A stretch of 64,000 nucleotides of DNA from Pleomorphomonas sp. T1.2MG-36 (lineage in GTDB: Bacteria > Pseudomonadota > Alphaproteobacteria > Rhizobiales > Pleomorphomonadaceae): the NCBI RefSeq assembly GCF_950100655.1, contig NZ_CATNLY010000012.1, positions 372,001 to 436,000 of the forward strand, in the 5' to 3' direction. The notes under the pieces are model-generated. The model saw only the letters and a program-made list of their open reading frames with translations, had not been told where the DNA came from and did no database searches. A program made the position numbers and the translations under genes. Below are positions 34,841 to 43,153 of the stretch, piece by piece; positions within the stretch are counted from its first letter, which is position 1, and the number at the start of each line of letters is the position of its first letter.

Positions 34841-35664
34841 GGCCGCCCTCCCCGCCCCAGCGCTTCGCCGGCCGCCTCGCTGACGAGGTAGACGCCGAGC
34901 ACGGCGGCGACGAGGCCGATGCCGGGTATCACCGACAGGAACGGCGCGGCGCGCAGCACGTTGCGCCCCTCCGAGATCATCGAGCCCCAGGTGACGACGT
35001 TGGGATCGCCCAAGCCAAGGAAGGACAGCGCCGCTTCGGTGAGGATGGCGGCGGCGACGATGACGGCGGCGAGCGCCAGCACCGGCGGCAGTGCGTTGGG
35101 CAGGATCTCCTTGAAGGCGATCTCCAGGGGATGCATGCCGATGACGCGGGCGGCCGCCACATAGTCGCGCTCGCGGATGGAGAGCACCTCGGCGCGCACG
35201 AGGCGGGCCGGCTGCGCCCAGGCGCTGAGCGCGATGGCGAGGATGACCGTGCCGAGCGAGCCGCCGGCAACCGACACGAAGGCGAGCGCCAGCAGGAAGC
35301 CGGGCACGATCTGGAAGGCGTCGACGACGCGCATCAGCGCCTCGTCGACGAGCTTGCCGGCGAACCCGGCGATGGTGCCGACGATGGAGCCGATCAGTAC
35401 CGCGGCGGCGGCGGCGGCGAGGCCGACGATCAGCGAGGTGCGGGCGCCGTGCAGCAGGCCGGCCAGCACGTCGCGGCCGAGACGGTCGGTTCCGAAGGGT
35501 AGCGCCGGATCCGTGAAGGGCGGCAGCAGCGCCGGACCGGCGATGCGCAAGGGATCGCCGGGCGACAGCCACGGGGCGAGCAGCGCCGTGGCGGCGATGA
35601 CGCCGAGCAGGACCATGCCGAGGGCACCGGTGGGGCTGGAAACGAGGCGGCGCAGGAAGCTCAT
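34837..35664 (-). CDS. Oligopeptide-type ABC permease (DppC-like)
   Basis: Protein of 275 aa with about six membrane helices. The family opening is followed by PFGTDRLGRDVLAGLLHGAR. The coupling-loop segment YVAAARVIGMHPLEIAFKEI, with the expected EAA-type Gly, contacts the ATPases. C-terminal LTEAALSFLGLGDPNVVTWG is typical of DppC/OppC. The start overlaps the stop of the upstream permease (ATGA). Confidence 0.93.
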   Translation of the reverse strand: MSFLRRLVSSPTGALGMVLLGVIAATALLAPWLSPGDPLRIAGPALLPPFTDPALPFGTDRLGRDVLAGLLHGARTSLIVGLAAAAAAVLIGSIVGTIAGFAGKLVDEALMRVVDAFQIVPGFLLALAFVSVAGGSLGTVILAIALSAWAQPARLVRAEVLSIRERDYVAAARVIGMHPLEIAFKEILPNALPPVLALAAVIVAAAILTEAALSFLGLGDPNVVTWGSMISEGRNVLRAAPFLSVIPGIGLVAAVLGVYLVSEAAGEALGRGGRP

Positions 35665-36650
35665 CCCGTGGCCTCCGAGGCACCGATGCGCGGGTCGAGC
35701 ACGGCGTAGACGAGATCCACGGCAAGGTTGACCAGGATCACCAGCACCGCCGACGTCAGAATGATGCCGATCAGGAGCGGCGCGTCGCGGCCGGCCACCG
35801 CCTCCTGCGCGAGGCGCCCGAAGCCGGGAATGGCGAACACGCTCTCGATCACCACCGATCCCCCCAGCATGCCAGCCGATTGCAGACCGAGCACGGTGAC
35901 GAGCGGCAACAGCGCGGCGCGTGCCACGTGCCGCCAGACGATGCGGCGGCGCGTGAGCCCCTTGGCGCGGGCCGCCAGCACGAAGTCCTGCCGCCAGATC
36001 TCGGCCATGGCCGAGCGCATCACGCGGAGAAACAGAGCGAGGTAGATGAAGCCGAGGGCGGCCACCGGCAGAGCCAGGTGGCGAGCGATGTCGACGGCGC
36101 GGGCAAGGCCGTGCTTGCCGGAGGCGATGGTCTCGATGCCGGCGATGGGCAGCCAGCGGAGCGACACCGAGAACACCAGTACCAGAACGAGCCCCAGCCA
36201 GAAGCCGGGAATGGCGTAGAGCGTCAGCGCGCCGATGGAGAGCGCCCGGTCGCGGAACGAGCCGGGGCGGCTGCCAGCGACGACGCCGAGTAGCGAGCCG
36301 AGGCCGAAGGACAGCGCGGTGGCCGAGCCCATCAGAAGGAGCGTCGTCGGCAGACGCTCGGCGATGAGCGCCAGCACCGGCCGGTCGAAGGCAACGGACC
36401 AGCCGAGATCGAGCCGGCCGAGCGCCGCGATGTAGAGAAAGAGGCGCGAGAGGAGCGACTGGTCGAGGCCGTATTGGGCGCGCAGGCTGGCGGCCAAAGC
36501 CGCGTCGCCACCACCGGCGGAGAGCAGATAGGCGTCGACGGCGTCGCCCGGCGCCGCCTCAAGCATCAGAAATGTGGCGACCACGACGATCAGCAGCACG
36601 GGAAAGGCGCTGATGGCCCGCCGCCTGACGAGGGTCAGGGCGCGACGCAC
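35661..36650 (-). CDS. Oligopeptide-type ABC permease (DppB-like)
   Basis: Protein of 329 aa starting at a GTG (36650) with only a weak ribosome site. It has six membrane helices, the first at about 13-31, and the EAA-like loop VLAARAKGLTRRRIVWRHV. C-terminal IESVFAIPGFGRLAQEAV is diagnostic for DppB/OppB permeases. It is the first gene of the five-gene transporter-aminotransferase operon. No binding-protein gene precedes it. Confidence 0.92.
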   Translation of the reverse strand: MRRALTLVRRRAISAFPVLLIVVVATFLMLEAAPGDAVDAYLLSAGGGDAALAASLRAQYGLDQSLLSRLFLYIAALGRLDLGWSVAFDRPVLALIAERLPTTLLLMGSATALSFGLGSLLGVVAGSRPGSFRDRALSIGALTLYAIPGFWLGLVLVLVFSVSLRWLPIAGIETIASGKHGLARAVDIARHLALPVAALGFIYLALFLRVMRSAMAEIWRQDFVLAARAKGLTRRRIVWRHVARAALLPLVTVLGLQSAGMLGGSVVIESVFAIPGFGRLAQEAVAGRDAPLLIGIILTSAVLVILVNLAVDLVYAVLDPRIGASEATG

Positions 36651-37072
36651 GCTTCAAGTCTCCCGGCTGCCTTGCGGCGTAAAGACGCAGCATCTGGAAT
36701 AGCTTCCTTGAAAGGCCGCCGGCAGTCCGAAAGCAAGGAAAAATAATCTCTTTGCTGGCGGCGGAGTGCCGGTGGTGTTGCGCGCCGGCAAACGGACTTT
36801 TTGCTTCGGAGGCCACGGTAGCTATGCGCCGAGGCCCAGTAGAGGGTATCGAAGATCCGTTGCTGGAGGGCCTTGTCGCAGGATTTTCCCGTCGATTTCG
36901 TCGTGGTGCAGCGCTCCGAGGATGCCCCCGGAGCTTGGTAACGCCGGAATGGATGATATCGAGCTTCTAGCGGCAATATCCTCAAAATCAACGAGGCAAT
37001 TAAGGCGATGATCGAACGCGGAAAGCGTTCGAAGGAAGCGTCGTGGGTCACAGAGTCACCGAAGACTAGCGT
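36651..37072. other. Gap between ABC operon and SLATT-like gene
   Basis: 422 nt. A plus-strand stretch near 36970-37076 reads GNILKINEAIKAMIERGKRS before a stop, which looks protein-like but has no start or ribosome site and may be a fragment. Nothing else is supported. Confidence 0.4.
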
Positions 37073-37699
37073 CTAGCTCCTCGCTTTTTTTAGCTTTTCC
37101 GCCCTCTCCGCGACTTCACTACGCCTTTCTAGGTGGACACCGTCGAAGGAAAGAAAATGGCCGAGTACATGCAGCCAAAGCGGGATAACGAGTAGGTAAT
37201 CTGGCGCGCAGCCGAGCGTGTTGGAGGCGTAGTTGTATGCTTGAGCTTGCGGGAGGAGTTTCCCAGGCGGCTCGTCACCCGCGATTCGCTTTGTTGCACC
37301 TTCCCAACCCGCGCATCTGTCAGCGTAATCCTGTTGTTCAGATATTTGCGCGAGGATTTTGTAGTAGCGACTCTGAAGGAGTTGATGATCACGTGCTCGA
37401 CTTCCAGGGGAATAGACGAGCTGGGCTGCTCCAACTGTCGCTGCGGCGAAAGCAAGTACTGGGGTAAGCCAAGAGGGGACAACCGAGAACAACTTGCCCA
37501 GGTCGGCCGCTGCGCTTGTTCCCAGAATGATAACGAGAAAATTGAATAACCGGTCGAGGGCCTCAAGCCGACGCCGACGCGCCGTATGGTAAAGCGCGTT
37601 CCAAAGAGCATCGAAGCGGATTTTATGCACCCGCAGATCGAGTTCGGAAGTCTCTGGTTCGCTTTCCGCGATATCGGCCCGCGTCTCTTCGTCGGCCAT
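37073..37699 (-). CDS. SLATT-like two-helix membrane protein
   Basis: Protein of 208 aa. After an acidic N-terminus it has ALYHTARRRRLEALDRL, two adjacent hydrophobic helices (about 51-68 and 75-96) and SRARDHQLLQSRYYKILAQI, the two-helix plus long helical tail plan of SLATT domains. A third hydrophobic segment (YLLVIPLWLHVLGHFLSF) is near residue 168-185. SLATT proteins are predicted membrane effectors of nucleotide-triggered conflict systems. No nucleotidyltransferase, SLOG or protease partner is encoded nearby. Composition and codon use are less GC-biased than the neighbours, suggesting acquisition. Confidence 0.6.
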   Translation of the reverse strand: MADEETRADIAESEPETSELDLRVHKIRFDALWNALYHTARRRRLEALDRLFNFLVIILGTSAAADLGKLFSVVPSWLTPVLAFAAATVGAAQLVYSPGSRARDHQLLQSRYYKILAQISEQQDYADRCAGWEGATKRIAGDEPPGKLLPQAQAYNYASNTLGCAPDYLLVIPLWLHVLGHFLSFDGVHLERRSEVAERAEKLKKARS

Positions 37700-37704
37700 T
37701 TATT

Positions 37705-37869
37705 TCATGCGCCTGGCTTTTTCGACGATTTTGGCGGCGGAGGCGCCTCTCTCGGCGCCTGCATTCTGGTTCCCGGTGTGGACGCACCTTCATCAAAGGT
37801 TCTGATGGGCCTCTTCGGAATGTTGAGGTCAGGCTTGGGTTGCGGCCTGTCCGGCTTTTTCTCTGTCAT
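37705..37869 (-). CDS. Proline-rich micro-protein upstream of SLATT gene
   Basis: A 54-aa frame beginning MTEKKPDRPQPKPDLNIPKR and ending EAPPPPKSSKKPGA. GAGAG precedes the ATG at 37869, and the stop is 5 nt before the SLATT-like start, so the two are probably co-translated. It is Pro/Lys rich and likely unstructured, with no membrane segment. It could be a real short partner of the SLATT protein or an upstream ORF that sets its translation. Confidence 0.5.
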   Translation of the reverse strand: MTEKKPDRPQPKPDLNIPKRPIRTFDEGASTPGTRMQAPREAPPPPKSSKKPGA

Positions 37870-38255
37870 TTTCGTCTCTCAATGACGCCCTGGGAAAACG
37901 GACCGCGGCGGCAGAAATGTACCCACGCAATCCCCGGTAACTATCGCACCAAATGCGTGCACTGGGAACCATTTCACATTCCTAATTACTTGGGTTTTGC
38001 ACCGCGCAATTTACGAAGGCCGGTAATGGAAAAGCTGGGCGTCTGCCTTCCCCTGGACCGTGATCGACAACCGCGAGAATTACGAGGTCTAGGACGCAAC
38101 CGGTCACCGGGCAGATTTCTGTGTCAGCTTGACCGCCGATGGCGACGCCAGAATCTCTACGCCCAATACAGATTTGCCCTACCGCACCGGCATCCATCAG
38201 CACGGCGCAGTCGATCGGTATGAAACCCTGATCTTCTTTATGACCGAGAATAAAA
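37870..38255. other. Gap between SLATT unit and tRNA-Thr
   Basis: 386 nt. A plus-strand stretch near 38045-38200 reads WTVIDNRENYEV, stop, DATGHRADFCVSLTADGDAR, which looks like a broken small-protein gene. No intact gene. Confidence 0.4.
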
Positions 38256-38330
38256 TGGTGCCGGCGGAGAGGATTGAACTCCCGACCTTCGGTTTACAAA
38301 ACCGCTGCACTACCGCTGTGCTACGCCGGC
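38256..38330 (-). tRNA. tRNA-Thr(TGT)
   Basis: A 75-nt cloverleaf with encoded CCA. The acceptor GCCGGCG pairs with CGCCGGC, the anticodon loop is TTTGTAA (anticodon TGT) and the T-loop is TTCAATC. It lies 62 nt downstream of rlmB on the same strand. Confidence 0.95.
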
Positions 38331-38392
38331 GCGGGTTTTCGAATAGCCGAAGGCACGGTCCGGTGCAACCCTGACCGCGCCCCTTCTGTGTC

Positions 38393-39232
38393 TCAGCCGA
38401 GCGCCTTGCGGACCAGATAGAGCGATAGCACGGCGGCGTTGGAGACGTTGAGGCTCTTGATTTCGCCGGGCATGTCGATGCGGGCGAGCACGTCGCAGAG
38501 TTCGCGGGTGCGCTGGCGCAGGCCCTTGCCCTCGGCGCCAAGCACCAAACAGACCGGCGCCGCAAGGCGCACCTCGTCGAGCGGTTCGGGCGCTTCCGAA
38601 TCGAGGCCGACCACGGTGAAGCCGGCCGCCTTCATTTCCTCCAGCGTGTCGCCGAGATTGCGGACGGTGGTCACCGGCACCACGTCGAGCGCGCCGGAGG
38701 CCGATTTGGCCAGCACACCGGATTCGGCGGCGCTGTGGCGCGTCGTGGTCAGCACGGCGTCGACCGCGAAGGCGGTGGCCGAGCGCAGGATGGCGCCGAC
38801 GTTGTGCGGATCGGTGACCTGGTCGAGCGCCAACACTACGCGCGCACCGGCCATTTCCAGCGTGGTCAGCGGCTTGAGCGGCTGGACCTCCAGCGCACAA
38901 CCTTGGTGAACGGCCTCGGACCCAAGCAGCCGGTCGAGCACGTAGGGAGATGCCTCCTCGGCGGCGATCGGCAGCTTGCCCTCGGGGAAGCGCTCGGCAA
39001 GACGAGCCTGGGCATTGCGCGTGGCGAGGAGGCGCACGGCGACGCGGCGCGGATTCTTCAGCGCGAACTCCACCGTGTGGAGGCCGTAGAGCCACAGCGC
39101 CTCGCCGGCCTCGCGCTCGCGCTTGGGACGGGGGCGGAAGTCGCGGGGGCCGGATTTGCCGTCAGGCCGGCCCTGCGGGCGGCCGGGACGTCTAGGCGGG
39201 CGCTTGGAAGAAGAGGAGGTATCGTCGGACAT
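38393..39232 (-). CDS. rlmB: 23S rRNA 2'-O-methyltransferase (RlmB/TrmH family)
   Basis: Protein of 279 aa. A basic, Pro-rich N-terminal tail of about 40 residues precedes the substrate-binding domain (LYGLHTVEFALKNPRR). The SpoU/trefoil-knot domain has motif 1 DQVTDPHNVGAILRSA, motif 2 LVLGAEGKGLR and motif 3 SLNVSNAAVLSLY. RlmB methylates G2251 of the 23S P-loop using S-adenosylmethionine. The ATG at 39232 matches family starts, and the frame upstream to 39613 runs through tRNA-Tyr and is not coding. Confidence 0.92.
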   Translation of the reverse strand: MSDDTSSSSKRPPRRPGRPQGRPDGKSGPRDFRPRPKREREAGEALWLYGLHTVEFALKNPRRVAVRLLATRNAQARLAERFPEGKLPIAAEEASPYVLDRLLGSEAVHQGCALEVQPLKPLTTLEMAGARVVLALDQVTDPHNVGAILRSATAFAVDAVLTTTRHSAAESGVLAKSASGALDVVPVTTVRNLGDTLEEMKAAGFTVVGLDSEAPEPLDEVRLAAPVCLVLGAEGKGLRQRTRELCDVLARIDMPGEIKSLNVSNAAVLSLYLVRKALG

Positions 39233-39445
39233 GCGGCGCTTATAGCCGCGACGCCCTTCCCGCGCCAGTGGCCCCGCCTTTTCTTCAGTATCGGTCACCG
39301 ATGGCTCCCACGGCGTTCCCGGCTTCCGTCCGCGCCCAACTGCATTGTCGACAAAACAATCGAGCCATGGGGTTGACAGCGCCCGGCATGGTCGCCATAA
39401 GAGCGCCCGTTCAGCCAACGCCTTCGGGCTCCGGCGGAGCGGGAT

Positions 39446-39530
39446 GGGAGAATGTCCCGAGCGGCAAAGGGGGCGGACTGTAAATCCGCTGGCTAGGCCT
39501 TCGTAGGTTCGAGTCCTACTTCTCCCACCA
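39446..39530 (+). tRNA. tRNA-Tyr(GTA)
   Basis: An 85-nt class II tRNA with a long variable arm. The acceptor GGGAGAA pairs with TTCTCCC, the anticodon loop is CTGTAAA (anticodon GTA), the T-loop is TTCGAGT and CCA is encoded (ACCA). Confidence 0.96.
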
Positions 39531-39640
39531 TCTCTTTCCTGCATGTCCATGGGTTTGGGTGTCCGTGTCGCAGCCTCACGGGTACGCGAAAAGGCCGCCG
39601 AAGCGTTTTCCATCGTCGACGGCGAGTTTCTCGGTCGTGC

Positions 39641-40816
39641 TCAATCGGCCCTGAGCTGTGGCCAGTGGCCAATCGTAAGCGCCCGCAAGAGCCACTCCAC
39701 CGGGCCATAGCGGAACCGTGCGAGCCACCATTGGCTGGCCAGGAGCTGCGCTCCGAAAAGGGCGGCCGCGATGGCCAACGTCGCCGCCAGGCCGAGATGG
39801 CCGATCAGGCCCAGGCCGTAGCCGTGGAAGATCAGGGCGCACAGCGCCGATTGCCCGAGATAGTTGGACAAGGCCATCCGCCCGGCGCTCGCCAGATAGC
39901 CGCGACACCGTTCGATCCGGCCCGAATCGAAGGCCATCATCATGGCGGCGATGACGGCGGCGGTCAGGAAGGGCGAGGTCAGGATGGAGAGTGCCAGACA
40001 GGCGGTTTCGAGCGATGTGCCAGCTAGGAACTGCGTGGCATAGGCGTAGGCGAGGTTGCCCGGCAAGCCGACCGCCACGCCCAGCACGGCCGCGCGGCGC
40101 AGGTACGGCCCGTAGAAGTCGCGGTTTTGCAGCAGTTTCCGTCGTCCCGCGACGAAGCCGACAAGGAACATCGCCAGGGCGCAGGGCGCCTGCAGGAGCA
40201 GCAGCAAAGGCAGGAACGACCGGATGTCTAGGAGGTGCTGGCTTATGATGGCGGAAGGACTGCCGGCATAGGCGGCCAGTGCGATCTCTACATGCTGCGC
40301 CACCAGCATCGAATCGTCCTGTGCGGGGGCGTTCCACTGAAGAAGCGCCAGGCCGGACCACAGGGCCGCCGTCGCGACGATCAGCGAGGCTGCCAGGACG
40401 ATCTTCGCCCGATCGCTCAGCCCCCGCAGCACGAGCAGCAACAGGCCGAGGACGGCATAGGTCGTCAGTATGTCGCCGTAATAGAGAACGACGGCGTGAA
40501 AGGCGCCGATGGCGAACAGCCCAGCCTGCCGACGCAGCATGCGCGGCAGAAAGGCCGCGCCCGCCTTTTCGGCCGACTGCATTTGAAGCGTGACGCTGTA
40601 GCCGAACAGGAACGAGAACAGGAGATAGAACTTCAGCTCGAAGATGGCCGAGATCAGAAAGGCCAGCACAGTATCGAGGGGTGCCCGGCCACTGGGCGGC
40701 TGAATACCGGTGCCGTAATAGGCGGACGAGAAGGCGAGGATGTTGACGAGCAGTATTCCGAACAAGGCGAAACCGCGCAGCGCGTCGATGTTGGTGATGC
40801 GACTGCTGTCAGTCAT
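39641..40816 (-). CDS. DUF418 family (YeiB-like) membrane protein
   Basis: Protein of 391 aa with about 9-10 membrane helices. The N-terminal signature RITNIDALRGFALFGILLVN is the acyltransferase-3-like start seen in DUF418 proteins, and LFSFLFGYSVTLQMQ follows. The C-terminal DUF418 region contains SAGRMALSNYLGQSALCALI and QLLASQWWLARFRYGPVEWL. Function is unknown. It may handle an envelope substrate. It overlaps the TetR gene by 8 nt and is very likely controlled by it. Confidence 0.88.
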   Translation of the reverse strand: MTDSSRITNIDALRGFALFGILLVNILAFSSAYYGTGIQPPSGRAPLDTVLAFLISAIFELKFYLLFSFLFGYSVTLQMQSAEKAGAAFLPRMLRRQAGLFAIGAFHAVVLYYGDILTTYAVLGLLLLVLRGLSDRAKIVLAASLIVATAALWSGLALLQWNAPAQDDSMLVAQHVEIALAAYAGSPSAIISQHLLDIRSFLPLLLLLQAPCALAMFLVGFVAGRRKLLQNRDFYGPYLRRAAVLGVAVGLPGNLAYAYATQFLAGTSLETACLALSILTSPFLTAAVIAAMMMAFDSGRIERCRGYLASAGRMALSNYLGQSALCALIFHGYGLGLIGHLGLAATLAIAAALFGAQLLASQWWLARFRYGPVEWLLRALTIGHWPQLRAD

Positions 40817-41423
40817 TGCCGGAACTCCCGCTCAAGCGAAGCGTCTCGCCAAGGATTTTCCGAAGCGACGCGCGCTCCCGGGATGGGTCGAAGCCCGTAT
40901 CGACGGAGGCGCGGCTGAAGATGCCGTCCGTCATCATCATGAGGAAGCGGACGGCGTGCTCGGTCGGCACGACGGGATCGGCCTGCCCTCGCGCGATGGC
41001 CTCGGTCAGGATCGCCGTCAGCCCCTCGGCAAGCAGCTTGTCGCCGGCGTCGTTCAGCGCCCGGACGTCTTCATCGCGCGCGGCCTCGGCGACAGTTTCC
41101 ATGACGAGCCGCCGCTCATCGGGCGATGAGGCCAAGTGCAGGATGATATCGAGAAAGTCGAGCAGAGACGACGACAGGTCCCGCTGCTGTGACAAGCTGT
41201 CGAGATAAGCGGCCGTTTCCTGCAACTGGTCTTCGACCACGGCGAGAACGATCGCCCGCTTGGTCGGAAAATAGTGAAACAGCTTGCCCGAGCTGGTGCC
41301 TGCCTCCGCGCAGATGGCCTCGGTGCTGGTCTTGTGAAAGCCGTGCCTGGCAAAGCAGGCCTTGGCCGCCTGAAGAACGGCTCGCCGTTGCGCGGCATGT
41401 TTTTCGGGATCGACGGTTCGCAT
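40809..41423 (-). CDS. TetR/AcrR family transcriptional regulator
   Basis: Protein of 204 aa. The N-terminal HTH (about 14-60) contains CFARHGFHKTSTEAICAEAG and SSGKLFHYFPTKRAI. The C-terminal part is TetR_C-like with little sequence conservation. TAGGAG precedes the ATG at 41423. It is first gene of a two-gene operon with the DUF418 gene, and a palindrome 10 nt upstream of its start suggests autorepression. Confidence 0.9.
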   Translation of the reverse strand: MRTVDPEKHAAQRRAVLQAAKACFARHGFHKTSTEAICAEAGTSSGKLFHYFPTKRAIVLAVVEDQLQETAAYLDSLSQQRDLSSSLLDFLDIILHLASSPDERRLVMETVAEAARDEDVRALNDAGDKLLAEGLTAILTEAIARGQADPVVPTEHAVRFLMMMTDGIFSRASVDTGFDPSRERASLRKILGETLRLSGSSGND

Positions 41424-41432
41424 GATGCTCCT

Positions 41433-41462
41433 ATTAATAAAGCGCGCACTCTGTTTATTAAT
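41433..41462. promoter_or_regulatory. ATTAATAAA-N12-TTTATTAAT operator candidate
   Basis: Perfect 9-bp inverted repeat with a 12-nt spacer immediately upstream of the TetR-DUF418 operon, covering the ground where the core promoter should be. Probable autoregulatory site. Confidence 0.7.
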
Positions 41463-41572
41463 TGCTCATGGCATGGCCGTCAATGTCTCGCAAGCCCCGG
41501 TCTCATCGCTCGGTCGCAACCAAGTGGCCCCTCTCCGCGTTGAAGGCAGGGACGACTTTCAAGGAGGCGACG

Positions 41573-41812
41573 ATGAGACTTCGCATCATGATCACGTTGC
41601 TGATCTACCTGATCGTGCAGGGTGTCCTGTTCGGCATCGGCATGGTCATCGTCATGGCGACCCCGCTGGAGGAGCAGGCGGAGGTTTATGTGCCCTGGGT
41701 GGTCGGCCTGACCTTCATCATCGCCGTGCCCGTGGCGCTGGGCATTGCGCCGCGCATGGAAGCCTGGCGCGAGCTGCGCAGCCGCAGGCGCTCGGAAGAG
41801 CCGAGGATATAG
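41573..41812 (+). CDS. Small two-helix membrane protein, unknown
   Basis: Protein of 79 aa starting MRLRIMITLLIYLIVQG. A strong AAGGAGG lies 6 nt before the ATG at 41573. The upstream open frame to 41462 has no ribosome site. Two hydrophobic helices are predicted at about 6-28 and 41-60, with a basic cytoplasmic tail RRRSEEPRI. It is divergent from the TetR-DUF418 operon and might share its operator. No family recognised. Confidence 0.75.
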   Translation: MRLRIMITLLIYLIVQGVLFGIGMVIVMATPLEEQAEVYVPWVVGLTFIIAVPVALGIAPRMEAWRELRSRRRSEEPRI

Positions 41813-41861
41813 CGATCCATCGAGCGAGGGGCCGAACCGCGCAAGGCTCGGCCGGCCTTTC

Positions 41862-42641
41862 TCAGATGTTCGATCCAGCGTCGAGGCTGCCGTAGCTCGT
41901 CTTGGCGAGCTTCATCAGCGTGTCGCGCGGCAGGTTGCCCACCAGCACGCAGCCGAGCGTTTCGGCTTGCCAGGAGACTGCCGTAAGGTCGCCCTTGGTG
42001 GTGAAGCGCATGGCCGTCTCGCCGCCGGCCTGGGGCACGACATAGAGGGTGACGCGGGCGCCCTCGCCGTTCTCGTACATCAGGAGCGCCGCCGCGCTCT
42101 GCGCCGCCGGCAACAGGCGGCCGCCCACCAGCGAGAAGCCCTCGGACGCGAGATCGGGGATGATCAGGCTGCGGTCGAGGCGCTTGGACAGCCACTTGGT
42201 GAGATGTGCGCCCTCCTCGCCGCTCACTTCCACCGGATGGAGCACCTCCGGCGCGTAAAGCGCATGGGCGGCCTCCGCCTCGCTCACCAGCGTCATTTCC
42301 GACGCCGCCGGCATGACGAGGCCACGACCGACCCAGCCGCCACCGGCGCCGAGCACCACGAGCGCCAGCGCGGCGGCCATGGACATGGCGATGCGGCTCA
42401 GCCGCCTGCGCCTGTCGGCGACAAGCCGCCAAGTTGCCAGACGGGCCGGCGGCCGTTCGTCGGCGACATGGCCGTAGAGCGCCTGCAATGTCGCGGCCTG
42501 GGCCTGCCATGCGGCGACGCGCTCCCGGTCGCCCGAATCGTCGGCGAGATGGGCCTCGACCATCGCCTGCCGTTCCGGCGTCAGCTGGCCGTCGACATAG
42601 GCGTTGAGGTCGGCCTCGGTGATGGTGTCGTCGTCTCTCAT
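41862..42641 (-). CDS. Transmembrane anti-sigma factor
   Basis: Protein of 259 aa. The N-terminal cytosolic part has the anti-sigma opening TEADLNAYVDGQLTPERQAM. It ends ERVAAWQAQA, but the Cys/His zinc motif (HxxxCxxC) is absent. One membrane helix follows at about 90-115, then a periplasmic domain of about 140 aa. It is coupled to the ECF sigma gene by a 4-nt ATGA overlap. It should hold that sigma factor until an envelope signal arrives. Confidence 0.85.
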   Translation of the reverse strand: MRDDDTITEADLNAYVDGQLTPERQAMVEAHLADDSGDRERVAAWQAQAATLQALYGHVADERPPARLATWRLVADRRRRLSRIAMSMAAALALVVLGAGGGWVGRGLVMPAASEMTLVSEAEAAHALYAPEVLHPVEVSGEEGAHLTKWLSKRLDRSLIIPDLASEGFSLVGGRLLPAAQSAAALLMYENGEGARVTLYVVPQAGGETAMRFTTKGDLTAVSWQAETLGCVLVGNLPRDTLMKLAKTSYGSLDAGSNI

Positions 42642-43144
42642 TTCACCGACCTCAGTTTCGGTCCCTGTCCGTCCACCATGGCGCGAAGGGCCTCGCGCGC
42701 CCTGGAGATGCGCGACATCAGCGTGCCCTGGGGGATGTCGAGGGCACTGGCTGCCTCGGCATAGCTCATTCCCTCCAGCGCGACGAGAAGCAAGGCTTCG
42801 CGCTGCTCGGCCGGAAGCCGCTGAAGCGCGGCGGCCGTTTCAGCCAGCGCCAGCCGTGCGCCCTGCGTTGCCGGCGTGGCCGGCTCGAAGGGCAGGACGT
42901 CCAGCGTTTCCTGTTCGAGCGAGCCGCGCTGGCGGCGGCGGTCGTTGCGGTAGAGGTTGATCATGATCTTGAAAAGCCAGGGGCGGAGCGGGCCGGTCGG
43001 CCGCCACAGGCTCTGCTTGGCAATCGCGCGTTCGAGACAGTCCTGGACGAGATCGTCGGCCCGGTCGGTGTTGCGGGTGAGCGCCCTTGCGTAGCGTCGC
43101 AAGGCCGGCACCAGCGTTTCGAGGTCGTCCAGGAAGCCCGGCAT
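42638..43144 (-). CDS. ECF-type RNA polymerase sigma factor
   Basis: Protein of 168 aa. Region 2 lies at about 10-85, with ALTRNTDRADDLVQDCLERA and WLFKIMINLYRNDRRR. Region 4 lies at about 110-160, with LPAEQREALLLVALEGMSYA and ALDIPQGTLMSRISRAREAL. It begins 9 nt after the secreted protein gene and overlaps the anti-sigma gene, so the three form one operon. Target promoters unknown. Confidence 0.93.
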   Translation of the reverse strand: MPGFLDDLETLVPALRRYARALTRNTDRADDLVQDCLERAIAKQSLWRPTGPLRPWLFKIMINLYRNDRRRQRGSLEQETLDVLPFEPATPATQGARLALAETAAALQRLPAEQREALLLVALEGMSYAEAASALDIPQGTLMSRISRAREALRAMVDGQGPKLRSVK

Positions 43145-43153
43145 AATTGGCGC

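Noticed and set aside
34058..35725. 555-codon fused ATPase reading frame
   Set aside because: Only the last 260 codons match an ABC ATPase. The first part is the permease gene read in the wrong frame. The GTG at 34840 is the real start.
36965..37076. Plus-strand peptide GNILKINEAIKAMIERGKRSKE
   Set aside because: Looks protein-like but has no start codon, ribosome site or recognisable family. Kept only as possible debris in the gap entry.
38030..38225. Possible broken gene WTVIDNRENYEV (stop) DATGHRADF
   Set aside because: Suggestive of a small conserved protein split by a stop, but too short to assign with confidence.
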